A DNA stretch of 7,472 nucleotides. Origin: VBCK01 sp035511515 (GTDB lineage Bacteria > Pseudomonadota > Gammaproteobacteria > Burkholderiales > Burkholderiaceae_F). Under the pieces are notes generated by a model. That model was not told the DNA's origin, searched no databases, and saw nothing but the letters and a program-made list of their open reading frames with translations. The position numbers and the translations under genes were made by a program. Every line of letters begins with the position of its first letter. Within the stretch, counting starts at the first letter, position 1. Shown here in pieces: positions 1-6,800 of this stretch. Location of the stretch: positions 1 to 7,472 of the forward strand of contig DATKFG010000153.1 in NCBI GenBank assembly GCA_035511515.1, written 5' to 3'.

Positions 1-1
1 A

Positions 2-268
2 GCGAGCGCTTGCATGGGCGTGCACGCCGAATATCGCTGCACCAGCCAGGCATTGCCCGAAGAAAAGCGGGCCTGCGAACTGGTCAAGCAGGGGCCGGAC
101 GCACTGCGCATGTTCGTCGACCGCACCCGCTACATTTATGGGCTCTACTTCTACGACTACGTGACGAAAGCGGACGCCGACCGGTGGCATCAGGCACGGG
201 GCGGCGCGCAGGCGCAAGCGATCCCCGCCACCGGCGATCGCGATCAGCAACAGGCTGCCAACCGGTAA
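2..268 (+). CDS. Hypothetical protein, C-terminal part (5' end outside window)
   Basis: The frame is open from the left edge, reads through an internal Met codon at 14-16 and stops with TAA at 266-268. It is therefore most likely the last 88 or so codons of a gene that begins upstream, though a start at 14 cannot be excluded. No ribosome binding site can be judged there because so little sequence precedes it. The peptide has a short Cys-containing stretch (CMGVHAEYRC), a charged helix-like segment, an aromatic segment (RTRYIYGLYFYDYV) and a Gln/Ala-rich, poorly structured tail. The aromatic segment looks like the conserved core, and the tail looks disposable. I do not recognise the family and assign no function. 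The competing frame that opens at base 10 continues into the next gene but reads as Arg/Pro-rich noise here, so frame 2 is preferred. Confidence 0.6.
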   Translation, partial: ASACMGVHAEYRCTSQALPEEKRACELVKQGPDALRMFVDRTRYIYGLYFYDYVTKADADRWHQARGGAQAQAIPATGDRDQQQAANR

Positions 269-279
269 CGTGCGATGCG

Positions 280-311
280 CGGCCGGCCCTCGCCAGATCG
301 CGGGCCGGCCG
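280..311 (+). terminator. GC-rich hairpin after the first gene, possible terminator
   Basis: CGGCCGGCCC at 280-289 is the exact reverse complement of GGGCCGGCCG at 302-311, giving a 10-bp all-GC stem with a 12-base loop. It starts 12 bases after the TAA of the upstream gene, which is where a terminator would sit. No T-run follows the right arm, so it is not a classical intrinsic terminator. It could instead be a transcript-end stabiliser, a transcription pause site or a chance GC palindrome. Confidence 0.35.
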
Positions 312-357
312 ACCGTCCCACGTGCCAGAAAATCCACTGAATCAATCACTTGGAACC

Positions 358-1296
358 ATGGCGGTTTCCGGACAGAGCATTCGAGTTGGCCGTCTCAGCA
401 TAGAGATCACGCACCCCGCGAAGGTGCTGTTTCCGGCCGATGGAATTACGAAGTGGGACCTGGTCGATTACTACCGTCGCATCGCTGCCTGGATGTTGCC
501 TCACCTGCGGGAGCGGCCGTTGGCCATGGAGCGCTATCCGGATGGACTCGGACAGGCGAGCTTCTTCCACAAGGCGGTCCCGTCCTACTATCCCGACTGG
601 ATCGAACGAGTGACGGTCAAAAAAGAAGGGGGGACGATCACCCAGGCCGTTTGCAGCGATGCGGCAACGCTGGTCTATCTTGCGAACCAGGCTTGCATCA
701 CTCCTCACGTCTGGCTCAGCCGCGTCACGAGGCTGAATCATCCCGACCAGATGGTTTTCGATCTGGACCCTCCCGGCGAAAACTTCCGGCCTGAAAGCTT
801 CGCGTCGGTCCTGGCGACCGCGCGATCATTGGGTGAACTCCTCGACGAACTGGAACTGCCGGTGTACGTCAAGACGACGGGGTCGCGCGGGCTGCACCTG
901 GCCGTGCCGCTTGATTCCGAGGAGGAGTTCGACTCGGTCCGCGCCTTCGCCCGGCAGCTGGCCCAGATCGTGGTGAGCCGGGATCCGGAACAGCGGACCC
1001 TGGAGCAGCGTAAGGACAAACGGCTCGGGCGCGTTTTCCTGGACATCAATCGCAATGCGTACGCCCAGACGATAGCTCCTGCCTATGCGGTTCGCGCTCG
1101 CCCCGGCGCTCCCGTGTCGATGCCGCTCGATTGGAGCGATCTGGACAGCAAGAACCTGCGGCCGGACGGCGTAACGATCCGAACCGTTTTCGATCGCCTG
1201 GAAAAGCGCGGCAATCCCTGGAGAGACTTTCGGCGCCGCGCCGTCTCATTGAACAGGGCGCGCCGCAAGGTTGAAAAACTGAATGCTCCTCGATGA
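358..1296 (+). CDS. Stand-alone LigD-type DNA polymerase/primase domain protein
   Basis: The 312-aa product matches the polymerase domain of bacterial LigD, a member of the archaeo-eukaryotic primase superfamily. The family adds nucleotides, often ribonucleotides, at gaps and double-strand break ends in cytoplasmic end joining. Visible motifs in order: Lys22 and Lys32 in the HPAKVLFPADGITK segment, spaced like the lysines that bind the 5'-phosphate in the mycobacterial domain; catalytic Asp135 and Asp137 in FDLDPP; His180 in TTGSRGLH; the third metal ligand Asp229 in VFLDINRN, followed by AYAVRARPGAP. About 300 aa is the usual size for this domain alone, so ligase and phosphoesterase domains are absent rather than cut off. 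ATG 358 is chosen because homology begins about residue 8-20. Its ribosome binding site is poor, and an in-frame GTG at 322 is the main alternative. No ku or ligase gene is visible in the window. Family assignment is firm; the in vivo role is inferred. Confidence 0.9.
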   Translation: MAVSGQSIRVGRLSIEITHPAKVLFPADGITKWDLVDYYRRIAAWMLPHLRERPLAMERYPDGLGQASFFHKAVPSYYPDWIERVTVKKEGGTITQAVCSDAATLVYLANQACITPHVWLSRVTRLNHPDQMVFDLDPPGENFRPESFASVLATARSLGELLDELELPVYVKTTGSRGLHLAVPLDSEEEFDSVRAFARQLAQIVVSRDPEQRTLEQRKDKRLGRVFLDINRNAYAQTIAPAYAVRARPGAPVSMPLDWSDLDSKNLRPDGVTIRTVFDRLEKRGNPWRDFRRRAVSLNRARRKVEKLNAPR

Positions 1297-1387
1297 ATGC
1301 CCTACCCTGGAACCGGCGCTCTAAATGTTCTGTCGGATATCACTTCAGCTTTTGGCCCAACTCGGGCCCGTCCTGAACCACCGACCC

Positions 1388-1408
1388 GAGCAAGGGCGTT
1401 GCTTGCTC
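1388..1408 (+). other. Stem-loop in gap downstream of polymerase-domain gene
   Basis: GAGCAAG at 1388-1394 pairs perfectly with CTTGCTC at 1402-1408 around a 7-base loop (GGCGTTG). It lies about 90 bases after the stop codon at 1294-1296. No T-run follows, so it is at best a weak or factor-assisted terminator or an RNA 3'-end structure. A chance origin is possible. Confidence 0.25.
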
Positions 1409-1570
1409 CCATTGCGCCGGGCGCTTGTGTAAGTTTGGACAGTTCTCGCATCAGCTGACGTCGCTTCGCTGACGCCCGCCCGCTGGCGGTCGCGCCCGTC
1501 CGTTGGCAATCGATCGCTGACACCTTGCCCTTCTCACGCGCCGCCACCTTGCGCGCCCCGTCCTAAGCCT

Positions 1571-1599
1571 TTGTTAGCACGGCGTTTCAGGCATCGAAT
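1571..1599 (+). promoter_or_regulatory. Candidate sigma-70 promoter for the Sel1 gene
   Basis: TTGTTA (1571-1576) lies exactly 17 bases before TCGAAT (1594-1599). Each hexamer matches the sigma-70 consensus at four of six positions. Transcription would start near 1606 and leave a leader of about 80 bases before the ATG at 1688. This is the best pairing I could find in the gap by eye, but it is only a weak consensus match in a GC-rich genome. Confidence 0.3.
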
Positions 1600-1670
1600 C
1601 GCGAAGACTCGTCGCACGGGAACGCGCCTTGCTCGGTCCGCAGGCAGATGAAACATCGTTGAACCGAAAC

Positions 1671-1681
1671 AAGGAAAGGAG
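1671..1681 (+). promoter_or_regulatory. Ribosome binding site of the Sel1 gene
   Basis: AAGGAAAGGAG is a strong purine-rich Shine-Dalgarno sequence. Its AGGAG core (1677-1681) sits six bases before the ATG at 1688, which fixes that start and places a clean signal peptide at the N terminus. Confidence 0.8.
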
Positions 1682-1687
1682 CTTTCG

Positions 1688-2506
1688 ATGAAGCGCGTAC
1701 GAATGATGGTTGCTGCCATGGCGACGAGCGCATTGCTGTTGCCCCTCGCGTCGGATGCGACTGCGGAAGCCACGATCGGGCCAGGCGGAACCGATCAAAA
1801 CCCGCCGCCGGCGGCCGCTCCGAGCGCTCCGTCGCCACCCGGGCGGAACGTAGTCGAGGCGCTGGCTGCAGCGGCCGCGGCGGGCAACGTCGACGCCATG
1901 AACGATCTTGGCGTCCTGTACAGCCTCGGGGTGCAGGCGCCGCCCGACTATCCGATGGCCCTCTACTGGTATCAGAAAGCCATCGATCGGGGTTCCGTCG
2001 AGGCGATGAACAACCTCGCGACGATGTACCTGTTCGGCGTGGGCTTGTCACGCGATTACGTCAACGCTTTTCACTGGTTCCAGCGAGCGGCCGAAGGCGG
2101 CAATCCGCATGGCACTTACAGCGTCGCCGTCATGGCCGACATAGGCATGGGCACGGCGCGGCACCCGGCGCTAGCACGCGCGATGTATCGCAAAGCGGCC
2201 GAGGCCGGCGTCACGCCTGCAATGGTCCGCATCAGCGACGACTACGCCCGAGGACCAGCCGGCAGCCAGGATCTGGTCGAGGCATACGCATGGCTCGAAG
2301 TGGCATTGCAAGCGGGCGTTCCCGAAGAGTTGCAGATCGAAGTGCTGTCGAGGATGGATGCCCTCGGAAATCGCCTTGGTGCGGCACGGCGCGATGAGGC
2401 GCGCGTGCGGGCCGTGCGCCTCGCCGCGCTCGTGAAAACTCATGTGCTCTCGGCCAAGACGGAGTCTGCCAAACCAGTCGAGTCCGTGCGCTCGAATTTG
2501 ATGTGA
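1688..2506 (+). CDS. Exported Sel1-repeat (TPR-like) protein
   Basis: The 272-aa product starts with a Sec-type signal peptide: basic MKRVR, a hydrophobic core to about residue 20, then likely cleavage after ATA at residue 26. A Pro/Ala-rich linker follows (about 35-52). Four tandem Sel1-like repeats come next, at roughly 66-101, 102-138, 139-174 and 175-210. The first two are clearest, with the AMNDLGVLYSLGV and AMNNLATMYLFGVG signatures and the ALYWYQKA and AFHWFQRAA helix ends. The third and fourth are more diverged. A charged helical C terminus (about 211-250) and a loose tail end the protein. Sel1 repeats form alpha-solenoid surfaces for protein-protein contact, so a periplasmic scaffold or adaptor role is likely, but the partner is unknown. 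No catalytic motif is seen. It has its own ribosome binding site and probably its own promoter. It lies 193 bases before the efflux operon, so co-transcription with it is possible but not shown. Confidence 0.85.
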   Translation: MKRVRMMVAAMATSALLLPLASDATAEATIGPGGTDQNPPPAAAPSAPSPPGRNVVEALAAAAAAGNVDAMNDLGVLYSLGVQAPPDYPMALYWYQKAIDRGSVEAMNNLATMYLFGVGLSRDYVNAFHWFQRAAEGGNPHGTYSVAVMADIGMGTARHPALARAMYRKAAEAGVTPAMVRISDDYARGPAGSQDLVEAYAWLEVALQAGVPEELQIEVLSRMDALGNRLGAARRDEARVRAVRLAALVKTHVLSAKTESAKPVESVRSNLM

Positions 2507-2528
2507 AGCCCAAGGGCTGGCATCTCGC

Positions 2529-2542
2529 GCCAATCCATTGGC
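2529..2542. promoter_or_regulatory. Inverted repeat upstream of efflux operon, possible operator
   Basis: GCCAAT (2529-2534) and ATTGGC (2537-2542) form a perfect 6-bp dyad around two bases, shortly after the Sel1 stop codon and about 160 bases before the adaptor start. Short dyads of this type can bind dimeric repressors such as TetR- or MarR-family proteins. No regulator gene is visible here to pair it with, and a 12-base match could arise by chance. Confidence 0.2.
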
Positions 2543-2568
2543 ACTCCGACTCGGTCATGCCGTCGCCG

Positions 2569-2578
2569 CTTGCGCAAG
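2569..2578. promoter_or_regulatory. Ten-base palindrome upstream of efflux operon, possible operator
   Basis: CTTGCGCAAG is a perfect palindrome with no spacer, 121 bases before the adaptor ATG. It is the second dyad in the same 193-base spacer. It could be part of a regulator binding site, but it has no match I can name to a specific family. Confidence 0.2.
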
Positions 2579-2617
2579 TCATTGTTGTTGCTTGGCTTCG
2601 TAGATGGGTGAGAGGAG

Positions 2618-2646
2618 TTCGCGGGCAGGCACGCGGCTTGCATAAG
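2618..2646 (+). promoter_or_regulatory. Weak candidate promoter for the efflux operon
   Basis: TTCGCG (2618-2623) is followed after 17 bases by CATAAG (2641-2646), which match the sigma-70 consensus at three and four of six positions. The start would fall near 2653, leaving a leader of about 47 bases to the ATG at 2700. No better pair was found in the spacer. The operon may depend on an activator or may be read from further upstream. Confidence 0.18.
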
Positions 2647-2687
2647 GAAGTGCGCATTTCCATCGATCAATGCGATTGCTCGCGAAG

Positions 2688-2693
2688 AAGGGA
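2688..2693 (+). promoter_or_regulatory. Ribosome binding site that decides the adaptor start
   Basis: AAGGGA at 2688-2693 lies six bases before ATG 2700. An earlier in-frame ATG at 2670 has its nearest purine-rich stretch (AAGGAAG, 2644-2650) 19 bases away, too far to serve it. The 2700 start also gives a compact lipoprotein signal, so it is preferred. Confidence 0.65.
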
Positions 2694-2699
2694 ACTGAG

Positions 2700-3878
2700 A
2701 TGACAAATGGCACGGAACCCTGGCGCATTGCGCGCTGGATGGCCGGATCGGTGGCGAGCGTGGCGATTCTCGGTTGCCAGAGCAGCGCCAAACCGGCGCC
2801 GCCGCCTCCGCCGAAAGTATCGATCATTCAAGTCGAGCCGCGCCCGGTGACGGTGTACGACGAATATGTCGGCGAGACGCAGGCGCCGTCCACGATCGAA
2901 ATCCGCAGTCAGGTGACGGGCCTGCTCGAGCGACAGACCTTCGTCGACGGCGCACACGTGAAACAGGGCGACCTGCTCTATGTGATCGACCAGCGGCCAT
3001 TCCAGGCGCAACTCGAGCGGGCGCTGGCGAGCCTCGCACAGGCCGAGGCGAACCTGCTCAATGCGCAGCAGGCGCTGGCGCGCAATTCCCGGCTGATCGA
3101 GCAAAAAGCGGTAAGCCAGCAGGACTACGACAGCGCGGTGGCCCAGGAGCATGCCACGGCCGCGCTGGTGGAGGCGCAAAAGGCGCTGGTGCGCAACGCG
3201 GAGTTGAACCTCGAATACACGACGCTGCGCGCTCCGCGAGACGGCTTCATCAGCAGCTCGCAAGTCAAGCCCGGGTCTCTGGTCACGGCGCAGCAGACGC
3301 TGCTCACGACGCTGTACTCCAGCGACCCGATGTGGGTCAACTTCACCCTCACCGAATACGAGTTCCTCGAGCTGCAAAAGCGGCTGAAGCACGCCCCCGA
3401 CGAGCGCCCGGGTGAGGCGCCGCCGTTTCGCCTGCGCCTTGCCGACGGCACCGATTATCCGCTGCTGGGGGCGCTCGATTTCGTCGATGCGGCGATCGAC
3501 CAGAAATCGGGCACGTTGCAGGCACGCATCTCGGTCCGCAACCCCGAGCGGCTGCTGCGTCCGGGCTTATTCGCGCGCGTGATCGTGCCCGCGTTCGAGA
3601 GCCGCAGCGCCATCCGCATTCCCCAGGGAGCGGTCCAGGAATTACAGGGGTTGAAGTCGGTTTACGTCGTTGCCACCGACGACAAAGTGGAGTCGCGACA
3701 GATCGTTGCGCACTACCGCGCGGGCAATCAGTGGGTGGTCGATAGCGGGCTGAACCCGGGCGACCGCGTGGTGGTCGAGGGAATGAGCAAGTTGAAACCC
3801 GGCATTGCGGTGCAAGCCCTCATCGTTGCCGCGGCCGCCGACAGCAATGCGGGCGCCGCCGCCCCGGCCAGCCGATAG
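2700..3878 (+). CDS. RND efflux periplasmic adaptor (membrane fusion protein), lipoprotein
   Basis: The 392-aa product links an inner-membrane RND pump to its outer-membrane channel. The N terminus is a lipoprotein signal with lipobox ILGC and acylated Cys26, then a Pro-rich linker (32-38). The first lipoyl half follows (about 64-97, RSQVTGLLERQTFVDGAHVK), then an alpha-helical coiled-coil hairpin (about 100-170). The second lipoyl half is at 173-206 (LRAPRDGFIS), a beta-barrel at about 210-300 and a membrane-proximal domain to about 377. The hairpin tip carries Arg128, Leu132 and Ser139 in the R-x3-L-x6-S arrangement used by AcrA-type adaptors to contact TolC-type channels. Gln follows the acylated Cys, so the E. 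coli +2 rule gives no inner-membrane retention signal; adaptors outside enterics often break that rule. The pump gene begins nine bases after the stop. Family and role are secure. The Ala-rich tail (378-392) is probably disordered. Confidence 0.95.
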   Translation: MTNGTEPWRIARWMAGSVASVAILGCQSSAKPAPPPPPKVSIIQVEPRPVTVYDEYVGETQAPSTIEIRSQVTGLLERQTFVDGAHVKQGDLLYVIDQRPFQAQLERALASLAQAEANLLNAQQALARNSRLIEQKAVSQQDYDSAVAQEHATAALVEAQKALVRNAELNLEYTTLRAPRDGFISSSQVKPGSLVTAQQTLLTTLYSSDPMWVNFTLTEYEFLELQKRLKHAPDERPGEAPPFRLRLADGTDYPLLGALDFVDAAIDQKSGTLQARISVRNPERLLRPGLFARVIVPAFESRSAIRIPQGAVQELQGLKSVYVVATDDKVESRQIVAHYRAGNQWVVDSGLNPGDRVVVEGMSKLKPGIAVQALIVAAAADSNAGAAAPASR

Positions 3879-3885
3879 GGAGGAG
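3878..3885 (+). promoter_or_regulatory. Ribosome binding site of the RND pump gene
   Basis: GGGAGGAG overlaps the last base of the adaptor TAG stop (3876-3878) and ends two bases before the pump ATG at 3888. It is a strong Shine-Dalgarno sequence in a nine-base spacer, which suggests coupled translation of adaptor and pump. Confidence 0.75.
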
Positions 3886-3887
3886 TC

Positions 3888-6800
3888 ATGCTCAACTTCT
3901 TCATCGAACGACCGGTCTTTTCCTCGGTCATCGCGCTGCTGATGGTCCTCGTCGGGACGCTCGCGGCGCTCGAACTTCCGATCGCGCAGTATCCCCAGGT
4001 GGTTCCACCGCAGGTGCAGGTCTCGGCCACGTTTCCGGGCGCCAACGCCGATGTCGTGGCGCAATCCGTTGCGGCACCGATCGAGCAGCAGGTCAATGGC
4101 GCGCAGGACATGCTGTACATGGACTCGAAGAGCGGCAACGACGGCTCGTACACCCTGACCGTGACCTTCGACATCGGTACCGACAAGAACATCGATGCGG
4201 TCGAAGTGCAGAACCGCTACGCGATCGCGCAAAGCCAGCTTCCCGCCGACGTGGTCCGCAACGGCGTGACGGTGCGCAAGACCACCAGCGACTTCCTCGA
4301 GGTCATCGCCCTGACGTCGCCGGACCGGCGCTACGACACCGTATTCGTGAGCAACTATGTGCTGCTGAACCTGTACGACGCGCTCGGCCGCGTGCCCGGT
4401 GTCGGACAGGTCAAAATTTTCGGAGAGCGCGACTACAGCATGCGCATCTGGCTCGACCCTGAGCGCATGGCGCGCCTCGGCGTGACGGTGCCCGATGTCG
4501 CCAACGCGGTGCGCGAGCAGAACGTCATAGCGCCCTCGGGCAGCTTCGGCCTGCCTCCCGCACCGCAGGGCCAGCAGCTGCAGTACACGGTGTTCGTGAA
4601 GGGGCGCCTGGCACAGGTGTCCGAGTTCGAGAACATCGTCCTTCGCGAAGGGGCCAACGGGCAGATCGTGCGCCTGAAAGATGTCGCGCGCGTGGAGCTT
4701 TCGGCCGCGGATTACACGCAAGGCGCCGCCAACGACGACATTCCGGGGGCCCTGATCGGCATCTACCTGCAGCCCGACGCCAACGCGCTGAACGTCGCCC
4801 GGCAGGTCAAGCAGGTGATGGGCGGACAGGCGCAACACTTTCCGCCCGGGCTGGCGTACTCGATTCCATACACCACGACGCCGTTCGTCACCGAATCGCT
4901 GAAAGAGGTCGTCAAGACGCTGTTCGTGGCGTTCGCGCTGGTGGTGGTTGTCGTGTACCTGTTCCTGCAGAGTTGGCGCGCGACCTTGATCCCGATCCTG
5001 GTCGTGCCGATCTCGCTGATCGGCACGTTCGCAGCGTTCTCGGCGCTCGGCTTCTCGATCAATACGCTGACGCTGTTCGGTCTGGTGCTCGCGATCGGGA
5101 TCGTGGTGGACGACGCGATCGTGGTTGTGGAAGCCGTGCAGCAGCGCCTGGATGCCGAGAACCTGTCCCCGATGGAGGCGGCCAAGTCCGCGATGGCGGA
5201 CGTGGGCGGCCCGGTGATTGCGATCGCCCTGGTGCTCGCCGCGGTGTTCGTTCCGATCGCGTTCCTGGGAGGTCTGACGGGCCAGCTGTACAAGCAGTTC
5301 GCGCTGACCCTTGCGGTTTCCGTGATCCTGTCGGCGATCTGCGCGCTGACGTTCACACCCGCGATGAGCGCGCTGCTGCTGCGGCGCGTAGAGGAGCACG
5401 CGCAGACCGGATCACTCGGCCGCTTCTTCACCGCCTTCAACCGGCTTTTCGATCGCTCGCGCGACGGGTATGTGCGCAAGGTCGCGGTGATGCAGCGCCA
5501 CGCGGCGATGGTGATGCTGACCTTCGGCGCGTTGCTGGTCGCGGTCTACGGCCTGACTGCGACCCGTCCGACGGGGCTCGTCCCGCTGGAGGATCAGGGC
5601 GCCGTGTACGCGCTGGTGAGCCTGCCGCCCGCAGCGTCGCTCGAGCGCACCAACGAGGCGATGTCGCAGATGACGCGCGTCGCCCGCCAAGTACCGGGTG
5701 TCGAAGGCGTGGTCTACATCAGCGGCTTCAACCTGTTGACCGGCCAGACCACGTCGTACAACGGAACGGCCTTTATACGGTTGAAGCCCTGGGACCAACG
5801 AAAGACGCCCGACCAAAGTGTCGAAGCGCTGGTGCGAACGCTGAACGCGCGGCTCAATTCCGCCGTCACCGACGCGAGCGTGCTCGTGCTCAATCCACCT
5901 CCGATTCGAGGATTGAGCACGGCCGGCGGCTTCACGTTCGTGCTGCAGAACCACGCCGGCGCGGACACTGCGCAGTTCTCGCAGGTGCTGCAGGCGTTTC
6001 TCGCGCAAGTGCGCAAGCGTCCCGAGATCGGATTCGTCTATACGGCCTTCGACACGCGCATTCCGCAGATCGAGCTGACCGTCGACCGTGAGAAGGTGAA
6101 ATCGGTGGGAGTGCCCTTGAACGACGTGTTTTTCACGCTGCAGACGCTGCTCGGAAGCTTCTACATCAACGATTTCAACCTGTTCGGGCGGACCTACAAA
6201 GTGGAGGCTCAGGCCGAAGGGTCGCAGCGGACCCAGCCCGACGATGTGAATCGGTACTACGTGCGCAGCGATGCCGGCGCGATGGTGCCGCTGGGCACGC
6301 TGGTTACCAACCGGACGTTCAACGGGCCGCAGTACTACGAGCGCTACAACGTCTACAGCGCCGCAACGATCAACGGCGTCAACGCGCCCGGCTACAGCTC
6401 GGGGCAGGCGATCGCGGCGATGGAGGAGCTGGCGCGCGCGCTTCCGGCCGGCTACACCTACGAATGGAGCGAGGCGACCTACCAGGAGAAGAAGACCGGC
6501 GGCCAGACCGGTTTCATCTTCGCGGTGTCGCTCCTGTTCGTGATCCTGGTGCTCGCCGCCCTGTACGAGAGCTGGGCGATGCCGGTGGCGATCCTGCTGG
6601 TGGTTCCGTTCGGGGTGCTGGGCGCGTTCCTCGGCCTGCTGCTGCGGCACATGGACAACAACGTCTACACGCAGATCGGCTTGATCATGCTGATCGGGCT
6701 GGCGGCCAAGAACGCGATTTTGATCGTCGAGTTCGCGAGGCTGAAGCGCGCGCAGGGCGAATCGATCGAGCAGTCGGCGCTGGACGGCGCGAAGCTGAGG

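Larger units (their letters stand above)
1297..1687. other. 391-base gene-free gap
   Basis: No convincing gene is seen on either strand between the polymerase-domain gene and the Sel1 gene. The left part holds a small stem-loop (1388-1408). The middle (about 1445-1560) is GC-rich with short repeats, including GCTGAC three times and the palindrome TCAGCTGA. The right end carries a candidate promoter (1571-1599) and a strong ribosome binding site for the next gene. An 81-codon minus-strand frame (1302-1547) crosses the gap. It has no recognisable domain and no clear ribosome binding site, so it is not annotated. The gap could contain the residue of a decayed gene, but I cannot show this. Confidence 0.5.

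Noticed and set aside
10..357. Long N-terminal extension of the polymerase-domain protein starting at base 10
   Set aside because: The frame is open, but the peptide is Arg/Pro-rich noise overlapping the more protein-like frame 2 gene. LigD polymerase homology starts only after the Met encoded at 358.
1302..1547. 81-codon minus-strand frame in the intergenic gap as a gene
   Set aside because: It has no ribosome binding site I can see, no recognised domain and low-complexity Arg/Ala/Gly composition. It is kept only as a point to check under the gap.
1355..1580. Possible integron attC site read on the minus strand (TGCTAAC to GTTGGGC)
   Set aside because: The left box breaks the R-Y-Y-Y-A-A-C consensus, the two boxes are not complementary and the spacing is over 200 bases, longer than known attC sites. 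No integrase or cassette is nearby.
2507..2518. AGCCC-AA-GGGCT hairpin as a terminator of the Sel1 gene
   Set aside because: The two-base loop is too tight for the full stem, no T-run follows and only five base pairs are possible.
2670..2699. Earlier ATG for the adaptor at 2670 adding ten residues
   Set aside because: The nearest purine-rich stretch is too far upstream, while ATG 2700 has well-placed AAGGGA and gives a normal lipoprotein signal.
2503..2703. Small + strand open frame (66 codons, GTG start) in the spacer before the efflux operon
   Set aside because: It starts on the stop codon of the Sel1 gene without its own ribosome binding site, has no recognisable motif and runs into the adaptor start. 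It is probably chance.
3642..5399. 585-codon minus-strand open frame opposite the adaptor and pump genes
   Set aside because: It is antisense to strongly supported RND genes. Its Arg/His/Gln/Asp-rich composition is typical of mirror frames in GC-rich DNA.
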